Below, in pieces: positions 11,376-23,212 of a stretch of 64,000 nt of DNA; the first letter of the stretch is position 1, and each line of letters begins with the position of its first letter. The DNA is taken from contig WHVD01000240.1 of the NCBI GenBank assembly GCA_015178975.1, forward strand, positions 1 to 64,000. The letters run 5' to 3'. The position numbers were made by a program, and so were the translations under genes. The notes beneath the pieces are model-generated. The model saw nothing but the letters and a program-made list of their open reading frames with translations. It searched no databases and was not told the origin of the DNA. Source of the stretch: Hysterangium stoloniferum (Eukaryota; Basidiomycota; Agaricomycetes; Hysterangiales; Hysterangiaceae).

Positions 11376-12170
11376 ATGCCAACGGCACTCATCTTCATAG
11401 CGAACGGAACAGAGGAGATGGAGTTGTAAGATTTTGTCCTACTGCCCAACCAACCAATTGCGCAATTGAAAAAAACTGCAGTACTATCACATACGACGTC
11501 CTCATTCGGGGTGGTATCCTTTGCACATCTGCGCTAGTCAAGACGCCTACGCAAGCTAGAACAGATGTACCATGGGCAATCTGTTCCAGGGGCGTACGAA
11601 TCGTAGCAGATGCAGATCTTGACGATATTTTGCAGACTGTGAGTTGACCATCTGTTAAATTCGCACCCTAGGAAGCTTCACCGGTCCGTAGGAACTTTTC
11701 GATCTGGTTGTCGTCCCAGGTGGTGCGAAAGGGGCAGAGACAATAGCCAATGACGAACACGTGCAGAGGATGCTCCGCGAGCACTACGAAAAGGGAAAGC
11801 TTGTAGGGATGATCTGCGCTGGTTCCCTGGCAGCCAAAACAGCACAGATAGGGTTAAAGGGCCAGATCACCTCGCATCCATCCGTGAAAGAAGAGCTGGA
11901 ACAAGGTAGGAATGCGAAATCGTCTTGAAACTTAGGTTAAATTGATTCTGGCATTCGAAGACTATGAATACACTGAAGCGAGTGTCGTTATAGCTAAGAA
12001 TCTGGTTACGAGGTTGGTAAATTTAGTTGCAGGCAGCGGACTCGAAAGAACTGACGCACAAAACTAGTCGAGGACCTGGAACAGCATTCACATTCGCTTT
12101 AAGTCTTGTGGAAGCATTGCAAGGAAAGCAAAAAAGGGAGGAAATATATGGACCAATGGTTTTTTGTTGA
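11376..12170 (+). CDS. DJ-1/PfpI family protein (glyoxalase/deglycase-like)
   Basis: Five exons: 11376-11425, 11482-11638, 11692-11905, 11961-12012 and 12068-12170. Joined, they give 191 residues, the usual DJ-1 length. The product starts [16 protein letters not shown], with the conserved acidic residue before the first helix, and continues '[10 protein letters not shown]'. The nucleophile elbow '[13 protein letters not shown]' puts the reactive cysteine at about residue 111, followed by '[11 protein letters not shown]' and the family signature 'SRGPGTAF'. DJ-1 proteins are cytosolic/mitochondrial and are linked to oxidative stress and methylglyoxal metabolism; which applies here is not visible. 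Introns are 43-57 nt; the fourth uses an atypical GTTGGT donor. The reading frame is intact. Confidence 0.88.
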
Positions 12171-12331
12171 AGGACAGACGGGACAATGGTGGGACCTAGG
12201 TGTTAACACGACGTCACCAAACATTTGTACAATGGCAAGTCCCTGAACGTAAATAATGATGATAGCATAAATAGGAACAACAGATTGTTTTGGACTGGTG
12301 CTAAACTTCGACTAGTATTGGGGCAGCCCAT

Positions 12332-12380
12332 CACGTGAGTAGACAAAGTAAACGACCCACGTGACTTGTTTCTGACGCGT
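12332..12380 (+). promoter_or_regulatory. CACGTG and ACGCGT motifs upstream of cyclin
   Basis: Two CACGTG E-box-like palindromes (12332-12337, 12358-12363) and one ACGCGT MluI cell-cycle-box-like site (12375-12380) lie 140-190 bp before the cyclin ATG at 12520. ACGCGT is the MBF site in yeasts. Its role here is inferred only from its position. Confidence 0.35.
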
Positions 12381-12519
12381 AAGGAAACCAAGGTAAGAAC
12401 ATTTTCGGATCAGTCTCCGCTCTCTCTCTTACTACCAACGACAACCGAGTTACTCTTATTATCACGTAGTGTAATCACTTTCTTCCCCTATTTCCATCTA
12501 CGACATCGCCAGCAGCGCG

Positions 12520-14330
12520 ATGAGCTCCAATATTCCTGTATGCGATTCATCGCTGTTTATTAGTCTATTTTAACACCTATCGACAGACAAGACGCGCAAC
12601 ACGCGCAACCCAACTTCGCGATGAAAATGCCGTCAAGGGGAAGATTGCACGCGGCGTCGCAAAAGCTGGGACAGCGGCCACAGTGACAACGACGGCAGGC
12701 CCCTCCAAGGAGTCTGCGATATTAGACGCCAACGTACAAAACAAGCGAAAGCGAGAGGCACTCGGCGAGGTCACTAACAACAACAAGGACAAGGCACAAG
12801 CCCCGAAGGGCATTTCCAAGGAAGGCAAAATCGTTAAACCACACGTCCTCGTTCCTCCCAAAGCAACTCGACAGATCGTCAGAGGACCACTAAGGAAGGT
12901 TCGGAGCACCGCCATCACATCGACGAAAGAGAATGATATTAACGAAGATGCTATGCTCATTGACGAACCCCCTCCGGCACTGACCCTCCACCGTGTCACT
13001 CGCAAACTTAACGCAAGGACAACCACTACGGAAGAGAAACTTACAGAGTTAGTAGAGGACGTCGACGAGCTAGGAGAGGAAGAGGGCGACTACGCTGAAG
13101 GCGCAGAACCAGCCCATAAGAGACGACGCACATCTTCCGAGGGTGACGTAGAAGCAGCTGTAGAGACCGAGCTAGAGGTTCACCCTGATGAAGAGACCGC
13201 TACGGCTCAGCCTGAGCTTGAAGCCTTCACTCTCAGCGTACCGGATGTTGACGAAGAGGAGGAAGAGGAAGTTACAGGCTGGGATGATCTTGATAAAGAT
13301 GACTTCGATGACCCATACATGGTTAGCGAATATGTCGTCGATATCTTCAAATATCTCTGTGAATGCGAAGTATGTGGCCAGAACGACTCAGAATATGTAA
13401 TTATTAACCTTTCAGCAGAATCAAAGCATTCCAAATGCCGATTATATGCAACACCAGAAAGAGTTGCGATGGAGCCATCGCGGCGTGCTGATGGATTATC
13501 TCATTGGGCTTCATTCGACTTTTAAGCTGATGCCAGAGACTCTTTATCTGTCGGTTAATATCATCGACCGCTTTTTGTCTATGCGTGTCGTATCGCTTTC
13601 GAAACTTCAACTTGTTGGGCTCTCGGGACTCCTCATCGCGGCGAAATTTGAAGAAATTGTGGCGCCTTCTGTAGAGAACTTCCTCGTGATTGGAGCAATG
13701 CAGGATGAAGCTAAGGAGGAAGATATGCTGAAAGCCGAGCGATACATACTGAAGACGCTTAATTGGAGCGTCAGTCTCTACCCGCAGCCAATGAATTGGT
13801 TACGACGTGTAAGCAAGGCTGACGACTATGACCCTCAAGTAAGGGCACTGGCCAAGTTTTTCCTCGAGATTCATGTTGTCGAAAGGAGGTTGATAGGGAT
13901 CAAACCAAGCTTGCTTGCTGCCGCTAGCATCTGGCTTGGGAGATTAGTAATGGGCCACTTTGGATGGGTACGCAGTCAGTTTCATTAATTTGTGCCGGAT
14001 GTTAATCTTTTACCAGTCCCCGAACCTCGCGCACTATTCGGGATATAGCGAGAAAAAAATTCTTCCGGTGGCAGATCTAATGTTGAACTATTGTCTGCGC
14101 CCTGAAAGACATGAAAACTTCGTTCAGAAGTTTGCCTCGAAGAAATATTCCAAGGTTCTTTCTGTTGCTAATGCATTCCGAGATGTTCAGTACTAATTGT
14201 TCTTGTCTAGGCCGGCAATTTTGTCCATAGCTGGGTGACTTCTCGCTGGACCCTTGGGGAGAAAGTCTCGTTGAGCAGTGAGCTGCCGTACCTCATGGCC
14301 CTTGCCACTGAGCATAAAGCGGAGCAATAG
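12520..14330 (+). CDS. B-type (G2/M) cyclin
   Basis: Five exons: 12520-12537, 12587-13369, 13416-13967, 14017-14154 and 14211-14330; 536 residues. The first exon codes only six residues (MSSNIP). This start is chosen because the frame upstream of the GTG at 12683 continues as TRRATRATQLRDENA, a usual fungal cyclin B opening, back to a clear acceptor. The N-terminal half is disordered, with a canonical destruction box REALGEVTN (62-70) and a KEN box (120-122), both APC/C degrons, plus acidic and KRRR stretches. The cyclin box follows (about 255-500): 'DYMQHQKELRW', 'HRGVLMDYLI', 'ETLYLSVNIIDRFLS', 'LVGLSGLLIAAKFEEI', 'HYSGYSE'. It would bind and activate Cdk1. The frame is intact. Confidence 0.92.
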
Positions 14331-15189
14331 AATCTCGGAACGTGTTATTGTGATCATTGCTCACGTTTTCGCACTATGTTTATCATCCATGTCTTTCTTC
14401 TTTATGAACGACGACCCTTATGCTCACCTTTGTTTGATTATTATGATGTAGTCTTCCCTGTGCAACACCGGATCCAGTATATGCCGAGCCTTCTCTTTCC
14501 CCGTTTCTTGCACGTTGTCGATGTGTATATCGCATTGCTACAGCTGTGTCTTTAGATCGAATAAAAGACCTTTCTGTCCTGTTGTGACTCGTATGAGATC
14601 TTATTCACTTCATAAGATGTGCCAAACGAGACCCAGGAACTTGGCATTTTGCTTCCTCCTCTTAATGCCTCATGCATCCCATGCGTTCTACCCTAGTGAT
14701 TCACACCGCAATATGCTTAACTTCATGCTTTATGATCACCGGTCTTGTGCGTAACCAGCTTCATCAGGACATTGTGTCATTCACTTAGATGGAGCCGAGG
14801 TCCCTCGAACTTTCTACACCTAAGTATTCCTGGAAACTTTGTACTAGACCTCAGTTGCGGCCTCTGCCTAATAATACTATGTAATGTGTGGAAACCTATG
14901 CTTAGATGGAATGCCATCTTGACCTCATCAGATTTCTTCCCTGTATCTTGACACAATTTCATGTTTGCCATGTCGCCTCGGGGTTGTCGTCGATGAAGCC
15001 AATGGACAGCAACGCACTAGAATTCATCAAAGTAATTTGCCAGATCGTCATATAGATAACGCAAGGCCGTTGAGGACGGAGCACAATACGTGTCCAAGCA
15101 ATTCGTCGAGCTGCACTATACGCGTTTATGCTTGCAACCCTCTTTATTGACGGGCGGGCCCGATTGTCGTAGTCTGAGGACGGCTTGCT
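14331..15189. other. Intergenic, nothing recognised
   Basis: Downstream of the cyclin. The first 200 bp include T-rich stretches and an AATAAA-like 'aataaaag' near 14561. I see no gene, repeat or RNA I can support. Confidence 0.5.
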
Positions 15190-16260
15190 GCTTATGCCGC
15201 GTCGAGGATACGACGTCGGAAGCGATCTATTACGCGTAATAGACGCGTTCGGCGTTGCGGATTGTGATACGCGCCGATCGATTCATCAAACAGGCAACTT
15301 ACGCCGGCGTTGATGCGATGTATGATGTTAGTACGCAGTTGTAAGTTGGTTGTTCGTCCCATATTACCATTGAATACTGAACGTTGTCCAAGACCGATAA
15401 GTCTTCCCACTTACAGGCTTCCCAAGCGCTGTTGATAGATGGGCGTCAACTTCTGACCCTTCTCAGTTAAGTTATGAGTTATTATTTTACAAATAAACAT
15501 AGTAGCAGCCTGTTCGTGGTGCGGGAAACTATCCTTTATCTGATGAGAGCACCATTGTTGGAACCCTGCCGAGAGTACAATCAAACCAACCGGCGGCGTA
15601 GACGTTTGCAAAGCTCCTCCACTCACTCCTCAACGCGGCCTCCGCATGCTGTTCCGTAGCACGTTCATCCATTGTAGGAAGCTCCGGTGGTGCCTGGTCC
15701 TTAATTCGAATACTAGTCTTTGTGGCGCACAGAAGGCATTAACCACGACGATCGTGTGAGTTCCCAAAAAGACATTGCATAACGCACTTACCGTACAATA
15801 TGCATCAGTTGCAACTAAAATATCGTGATGGTTTCAACTCACCTGCCAACTCGAATGAACTAAGGTGATTGTACAGCGCGCGGTATCAACCTCACCCCGA
15901 GCTGCAAGGGCTTAAATCTGAATATTGTTAGGATCCGGCTACTTTCATGCAGGGATTCTCATCTTTGATCGCCTTGAGATCTCGAGGCCCAAGTGGCCGT
16001 GCAATCTCCTCAGCTCACGCTCAGTGTGAGAGACTCTTCGAAATGGCCCGTTTCTAAGGATGCGATTGACGTATTCGTGAATGTCTGGAGGTGGGGAAGG
16101 TGAGAACCAGCGTATTTGGAGTGCCCTTTTCAAGCTGTCAGAGATAACTACCTTGTTCCGTGCTTCCCTTCGTCTTCTAAACTTCTTGGAACAGAGTCTC
16201 CTCGTAACCTCCACTCGAATGCAGCTATTTGAAAGGGCTAATAACAGGTTACGGCTCATC
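15190..16260 (-). pseudogene. Unrecognised, possibly degraded coding region
   Basis: The minus strand shows coding-like pieces in several frames. One from about 15720 down reads 'TSIRIKDQAPPELPTMDERA' then 'ALRSEWRSFANVYAAGWFD', and hits a stop near 15531. In a different frame it picks up 'FPHHEQAATMFICKIITHNL' and 'TEKGQKLTPIYQQRL'. Near 16259-15945 another piece ends 'RRLHGHLGLEISRRS'. Donor-like GTAAGT sites are present. I do not recognise the protein. The frame change suggests a decayed gene, but missed introns could also explain it. Confidence 0.3.
15226..15243. repeat. Perfect 18-bp palindrome
   Basis: tctattacgcgtaataga is its own reverse complement. It lies inside the unrecognised coding-like region and has no obvious role. 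Confidence 0.6.
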
Positions 16261-17069
16261 GATCAAGAAGAATTACCTGGTAACCTAGGCACCCTAATCT
16301 CACACCGGATAAGTCTTGTATTTAACGTAAAGTTATTAAGTCGCTCGCTGCCTGCACTTCTCAAAACACGACTGCGGGCTGTGACGCGACTTTGCCGATC
16401 ACGTGCATTACGCCTGACTTAACGCGTCATATCTTTTGCGAACAGACACAACTCGCATACATAGTGACACAGAAAACTTCTCCTCTATGTTGCGTGCTCT
16501 CACCCAGAGCTCAACTATTAGCTCAACCCCGCTTTAAACACTCCAGTGTTCGCGACCTCTGGGATAGGTACCAGAAATGTGATACAAACAATGTTGAACA
16601 AAGATGCAATTATCAAATGGAAAGCCCGAATTCAACTTCTAATGTCAGTTTCTTTAGGATGAGAATTACGAACACTCTCATTTGAGAGATGGCTGACGCT
16701 GAAGAGCTCTCTTATTACCGATTCCTTTCTGAACGCGGCAAGGGCGAAGTCGTTGAGCACAGAAAATGTGAACTTTCTCGTTTGCGGCTCACAAATAATG
16801 CTGCTCATTTATTCTCCGGCGGAGCATCATGAGATCAAGCGTCTCGTGTACATATGACACCGACACCACTACACCTGGCCACGGGGTCGATGAGACACTA
16901 TTCAAGGTACTCTATGCATTCGGTGCACATGCCAAGGGACGAGGAAACCGGAATCCCGTTCGAAGCGGAGAAGGCGTTGAAGCCTGAGGAGAAAGATGTA
17001 TGCCAGCCCTCCACTTCTGAATTACTGGTATTAACGTTACGACTGGGCTGAGGCGGGGAATTTCCTGAA
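16261..17069. other. Intergenic, one small unsupported ORF
   Basis: A 47-codon frame at 16689-16831 (starts MADAEELSYYRFL) looks amino-acid-like but has no recognised relatives, and I see no convincing splice continuation. Otherwise nothing is recognised. Confidence 0.35.
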
Positions 17070-17613
17070 AGCTCGCAAGTTAAAGCACCTCCCCGTCCTC
17101 ACATCACCACCCAGGGAATTTCTGAGATTGCTGGCTAGATGTGGTAATACTTGTTCCAAGAAGTGCGTAATGTATATACAGTATAAATAAACATAGTGAA
17201 ACAAGTTTGGATGATGCTCACAGGTTATTGTGCCAACATATCTAGACACTGCGTCGCTCGATAACTAATGCCTCAATCGTTTGCGACATCTAATCCAAGA
17301 CTCGAACTTTCCAGAAAAATATAGATCACGAGCGCGGTCAAACATGACAGCTCGCAAGTTAGCAACTCCCGTCCTCACATCACCACCTAGGAAATTACTG
17401 AGATCACTGGCTAGATGTGGTAATACTTGTGCCAACAAGTGTGTAATGTCTATACAGTGTAATAAACTTGGTGAAACAAGCTTGGAAGATGCTCACAGGT
17501 TATTGTGTCGACATATCTGGACACTGCGTCGCTCGATAATTAATGCCTCAATCGCTTGCGACATCTAATCCAAGACTCGAACTTTCCAGAAAAACATATC
17601 ACGAACGCGGTCA
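17070..17613 (+). repeat. Tandem direct duplication of about 270 bp
   Basis: Copy 1 is 17070-17340 and copy 2 is 17349-17613. Both start agctcgcaagtta, share blocks such as 'ctagatgtggtaatacttgt', 'gatgctcacaggttattgtg' and 'acactgcgtcgctcgataa', and end gcggtca. They differ by scattered substitutions and small indels (rough divergence 10-15%). No coding function is visible. Confidence 0.85.
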
Positions 17614-20600
17614 GCAGCGTAAATAAATGATCTCCGGGAGGTCCGGGGAGGGGTTCTTTAGCTCAAGGAACGATCACTATTTTCTCACAAATAATTTAGT
17701 GATACACTCGGCTATTTTCATCTGGATACTGAGGTACGGGCCTACCACCTTGGATATTGCGATGAGAAAGACCACACCTTCCGTTCGTCAGGCAGGTGGT
17801 TCTTCTCGAATACTCCCACGGCCCATATTGAGCAACAATAAGCGTCGCACAAACTTAAGCCAACATGAACAATTAGATATGACTGCCGATAGAGGCAGCT
17901 GTGGGATAACTCCTTGACAAGTCCCCCCTTTTTATTGTCCTGTGTCGAACTTATCCAACCCTGCCTCATAAGGGCTGCACTAGCCTTGTTATATCAATAC
18001 AAGTCCGATCCAAGAGCTTCGTGGCGTTGTACAGTAAGTACTTATCAAGTGCTTGATTTGGTGTGCTTTACGACATTCTACAGTGCTGCTTTTCGTCATG
18101 TGCTACTTAACTATCGCCTTTTGCATCGGAAATTATCCTGCACAAATTTTTCTAAGCTTGGCTGCATCGACATTAGACTCTGATCGGCAATTGAGTTGTA
18201 CATGGTTGGCGTCCTGGAGCTCATCCTTTGTCCAGAATAGATGGCAGTCGGCTCACATCCAGTGGCATTGCGGTACTTGAAAGCACCAATGGGGTGAAAG
18301 TCCAGCCACATAATTGAACTTTAGATATTCAATCTGGTCCTGGAAGATGCACCTGGAAAGGGCGAACAAAAGGTGAAAGCATACTCCCCGTCAGCCAAGC
18401 TTCCAGTCTCACTATCCCTTCATGATCGGATGCTTCCTTTCTTTCTTCGTGGCGTACCCAGAAATTTGCTGCCGAGTCGTTCTACACCTATTTGGCATAT
18501 TTCAAGGTCATGTGTTGGATCCATATGAAAAGTTGTATTGATTGCGTTAAGAGATACTTTGTCGCTTCGCGTCTCTAGTTCAGGTTAGGGTGCCAGCCCG
18601 CAGTTGCTCGGTGATAAGTCTGTTCAAGGTCTTGGCATTGGCATGTGCAATACAAATGCGATGGTCGTTGGCACCTATAGATCGGGCAGCAGTCTATCCC
18701 TCCCGCTGACAGCCCAATCAAGGAAGCATGTCTTGCTTGTTGTGGGCGTTGATATTGTTGCGCTAGCTGTCAGACCGGCGATCAGATGCGTTGCAGACGT
18801 CTGGGGTGACAGCAATTCTTCCTCGGGGCGCATACCCTGGGGGGAAGAAATACATGTGCATGCAACAGGAAGGCTGGCAAGGTAAGTATTCAAATGACAG
18901 CCCAGATCATGAGATCTGGGCTTGCTTCGGCATGAAGGTAGTTCCAAGACAAACACATGTATTACATGATTTACAATACAAAATACGCACATGTGGACTT
19001 GGCCCAAATGAAAGCTTTCATACACGTCTGAAAGCGTCTAATATGTCGACCTACCTTCCCTTGAGCATACGATCCTGATCTTAGTTTTCAAAAATACACA
19101 GACAGAGATCGGTTCCGCCCATAGCCATAGATAGTTGCCAAAGGTTGATTGACAGCCGTGCGCAGTGCGACTTGCTTCATACATCATTGGAATGTAAATG
19201 CTGGTGTTCCTTGTAACTTTAGCGAGTCTGGTCCATCATTCGGAAGAACATCCTACAGTGACAGAGTGATCCATGAAGATTTACGAGGCTGCCTTCTTTG
19301 TCTACGAATCAGGAATATCTTTCAACCTTGCTGTGTAATCCAAAGCATCTGCTTACGGAAGAAAGGCTTTGCTCCCCGGTGAAATGACTGTTGACAGAAA
19401 CGATAGGTACATTCTAAAATGATGTAGATTTACACTGGGTGCAATGTGAAGGTGAGGTCATGATATCACGCGTTCCTGCGGCTCCATGCAGAATTTGGAG
19501 TATAAATTGGGATCAATAGACAGCCTGTGCATCCGGGAAGCATTCATTTCCGAGATATCCCCGGTCACATGCCAGAATTTTTAAGTTCTTTGGGAGGCCT
19601 AATATTTACCAGTGAGCGCGCCGAGAAAAAAAAAATGCTGGAGAGGCGATGGGGATGAGAGAAGAGTACGGCCGGTGATAACACGTGATCGATCGGACAC
19701 GAAGTAAGAGCGGATCTAAGATCTGTGTGACGCGGTGACAAAACGCGTCGCGGACCGCTTGAGGTTATCAGACTTCTCCTTAAACGCCTTGATGCTGTCG
19801 GATGCCAGCCGATCCGGATGAGAAGGAAGACTGCAAGGAAGCGAGGAAAATAAGATAAGTACTTGTAGACTTACAAACGTCGGTGGTCCCAGTAAAGAGA
19901 CAGTTACATAGATAAGTTCCGTGTTTACAGTAGCTTCAGGGCTGTAAGGCAAGAGACAGTTACGTCGAGCAGACTTCTAAGTAATATGGACATTTGAGAG
20001 CATGTTCCGGACGTTGCCTTTGGTCGGTGTAAAGACTTACCATCAACGGTTTGAATACAAAAGCAGCGGATCGGGCGAAGTCATATAACTTAGCTCTGTC
20101 TTTCGATCGCATTCATTTTCGATAACTTGAATTGCATACCGGCCGATGGAGATAGTCTTGCTGAGATTTGAGATGTTACTTAGATCCTAATTACGTTTTA
20201 ACGAAGAGCGGTCTTAATAGCATATTTGCAACTAATGAAGCTGAACGCGAATTACAATACGATCACTGAAGGGGAAAGATGGAAGTTGGACATACGTTGG
20301 ACGATGGAGAGGATATGAGTGCCTTCATCATCGTAGGGACATGAACGTGGCGAAAGCATATGCATATACCGCTGGACGGTGAGCGGTGCATGACTTAATT
20401 TTGAGTCTAAGAGAGCAACTGGCGGCGGAAGGTACGACGTCAGGAGATTTGGATGGAATTGGGTGAGCAGGGAGCATCCGGCGGCGCGAGGTATAACGAG
20501 GTCAGGATATTAATGGTATAGATAGAATTGGCGGGGGATATCGTACAAATTGGGACGTATAACCATATTGATCCCGGCTGGAAGATGGGTGTTATATTTG

Positions 20601-22845
20601 ACTGATGTCCAAAAAACTTCACGATATAGTTATAGTTGGCATGAATGCCCCACTAGCTGCATGCTCACAAATCTTTTCAAAATTATTCTGATCCGCGTTG
20701 CCATTCAAGTCTTCAGTTCCTGTCCGAAAACAATAGCGGTGTCGGTCAAGTCTCGGTGTACGTATATATATATCAATTGCGCAAAGGTGGATATATAGGC
20801 TTCCTCCGCGCACGCCTAAATGAGAGCAGTTTGAGGTACTCCGAGAAAACTAAGTAAAGTTGATAAGTTACAATGAGCGAGGAGACGGTCGCTAATTTCC
20901 TCCGCAGATCCGAAGCGAGATCTTTTAGCACTGCCACAACAGAGGTAGGACTGCGCTAACAAAAAGAGCGAGCGAATGGTTTTGTGATGGTAGGTCCGGC
21001 AAATTGTCGGGAGCAAATTGCAAGCTTGGATTTTTGTTGGATGGGGTTTTCCGAGCTAAAAGAAGATTCACCATCAAGTTACCGTCACCCACGTGGTAGT
21101 CGCGCAGCAACCTGTTATTTATCAACTTTCCACTGAATCGACAGACTCGGATATGCAATAGTTTACGAAAATTATGATAGCTTAGTGATAAATTGGTCAA
21201 GTTTACGAAGACACGGTTGTCGCCAGGGCGTGACTCGAAGCACATACTTTCTCCACAGGTCGGGATGGGGACGAGGGTAGTATATCTATGACAGGGGGAG
21301 GGGGGGATTCCGAGATATTTCGACAGCGAGTAATGGTCTTACGGCAGTGGTAAAGTTGAGATGCGCCATGGAGCTGGATGCTAAAGAACGCCACGAAGCC
21401 TCTGACCAACGCGTGCGTCGTCGGTTCGATGCGACCTGATGATGATGTCTTCCTTCAGGGGGACGCCATTCTTGCAATTTGGCCCGTGATTGCCTGTCCT
21501 TAGAAAGCATGCGTTAGGATTTACCCCTTATGAAATGCATATTGCGGACGCGGTATTTTTTTTTGTAATTGTGGTTGTAAACATTGTGCATATATTACAG
21601 AGATAAAAACTGGAACAGCGACACGTATTTAATATTTACTTCATTGATGCGTGAGGTCGTACGACAGGCATCCACCCAGTGGATGTATTTCGGGGGCATT
21701 CGCGAAGATCTTGGAGGTTGGGGAGAATATAAGCAAGCGACCAGGCTGTGTAGTTAACTGTGTAGTATATGTAGTGTGACGGAGGGAGTGACAGTCATGT
21801 TAGTTGATGCCGAGCGCATGCCAGCGTCGGGACGGCAAGGGAAGTCTAAGCGACGCTCCGTGTGGTTCGGGCTCCGCCGCATGTATGCGGGTCTCGGCAC
21901 CGCGGGATGGAAGGTCAGTGAGGAGACTGGTCGCTGCGTTGAATCAGAGGGCACGACGCTGACTGGACTGTCGATGCCGCGAGTTAACTCTAAAAAAACC
22001 TATCTGAGGCAACAGTTGGCGAGTCACAGGTTTCGTTGCGTTGCCAGGGCACCTGCATCCTGATAATAAAATTGATTCTGCGGGACGGCCAACGGCCAAT
22101 TCAGCATATAGAGTATATGGACGACGAGCCAATTATAATATTCAATGTGGTAGGAGACGCTTCGGATGACTCCAAGTGAGGCGTTAATGTTAGAGCTCAT
22201 AATTTAAGAACAGTTATAGCCTTCGGGCACGTTGTCGGGAAGATGGCAGGCAATCCTTGGGAACGAGAGTGTGCGCAGTGGATAGCAGGTAATGCAGCGG
22301 GTAATATAGGTGAACACCGGTTGGTTACCTGTTCATGCTTTGAGCACCAGGCAGCTAGCTAGCTACTGGGACGGCGGGATATGGAGGAAATGGGGAATGC
22401 CGGTGGGTGCCGCTTCCGTGCCGGTGTGCCTTGAGAACAGGTACGCGCCCCTGCGCCATGATTGAGTATAATTACTCGAAATAGAAGGTAAGGCTGCCTG
22501 AAACGGAGCAGATATCGCTCGGATACATTGGAAAGGCTTGGTGTTGGGCATGAAGGGCACGTATCCGGAGGTGGAGGATGCGGCGTGGGGGCGGCAGTAA
22601 CGAAAAGATTTTCGAGATCTCTGAATTTTTTTTATTGTGTCTCGTTTCGAGAACAAGTATGGACAGAATTTGTGGAAGACAATTAGAGGGTTTGGCCCTG
22701 AAATTGCCTTGAATTGCCTGGAATTGCCTGTAATAGACTTTAATTATAGGTGATTCCAAGGCCAATTAGAGGAAATTACCAAATAGGGCATATTGGGTAT
22801 TGATGGCTGGCCAGTTGATCGGAAGATCGTGATGGGCTGACAAAG
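17614..22845. other. Gene-poor interval upstream of the PKS
   Basis: About 5 kb with only short overlapping frames on both strands and no recognisable protein, LTR or RNA. A stretch around 18720-18880 (plus) ends at a good donor (GTAAGT at about 18883) and could be a lone exon, but I could not extend it. It may hold old unrecognised transposon remains. Confidence 0.4.
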
Positions 22846-22866
22846 ACACGCGCTTTTAGCGCGTGT
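22846..22866. repeat. Hairpin with 9-bp perfect stem before a T tract
   Basis: acacgcgct and agcgcgtgt are perfect complements around a 3-nt TTT loop, with T-rich sequence downstream. It sits about 350 bp upstream of the PKS start codon. Its function is unknown. Confidence 0.5.
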
Positions 22867-23212
22867 TTTTCATTTTTTTGCTGCTGGACAGTTAGTTTGT
22901 TATTCTTAATTATTATTATTTTATTTTATATTTCGGTAATGTTGTATTCTCTTGGTTTTTGTTTTATTTACGACGCTACTTATTTCGTCAAAGCCTGTTC
23001 TCCTTGAAACCCTCGCCTCGTCCCTCCTCGTCTATCGACGATCCTTCTCGGCCGTTATATATATTCCTCGGTCTCTCAACATTAAAACCAAGTCCCCCTC
23101 CCTTGACTGTGGCTTTGTCTTGTATCCCCCTTCTCTAATTTACTACTTATATTCCACTACTATTTCTTACCACTCCCCGTAATCTCTGCAATTCAAGTCA
23201 AAGCCATTCAAC

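Noticed and set aside
12683-13525. Cyclin start at 12683 and end at 13525
   Set aside because: 12683 is GTG, and the frame runs upstream to a spliced ATG exon at 12520. The 3' part after 13369 is intron and wrong frame.
18675-19025. 116-codon minus-strand ORF
   Set aside because: No recognisable domain, and it overlaps other frames of equal length. A shadow or chance frame is likely.
22846-22880. Rho-independent terminator
   Set aside because: The organism is a fungus; the hairpin plus T tract is a chance resemblance or another structure.
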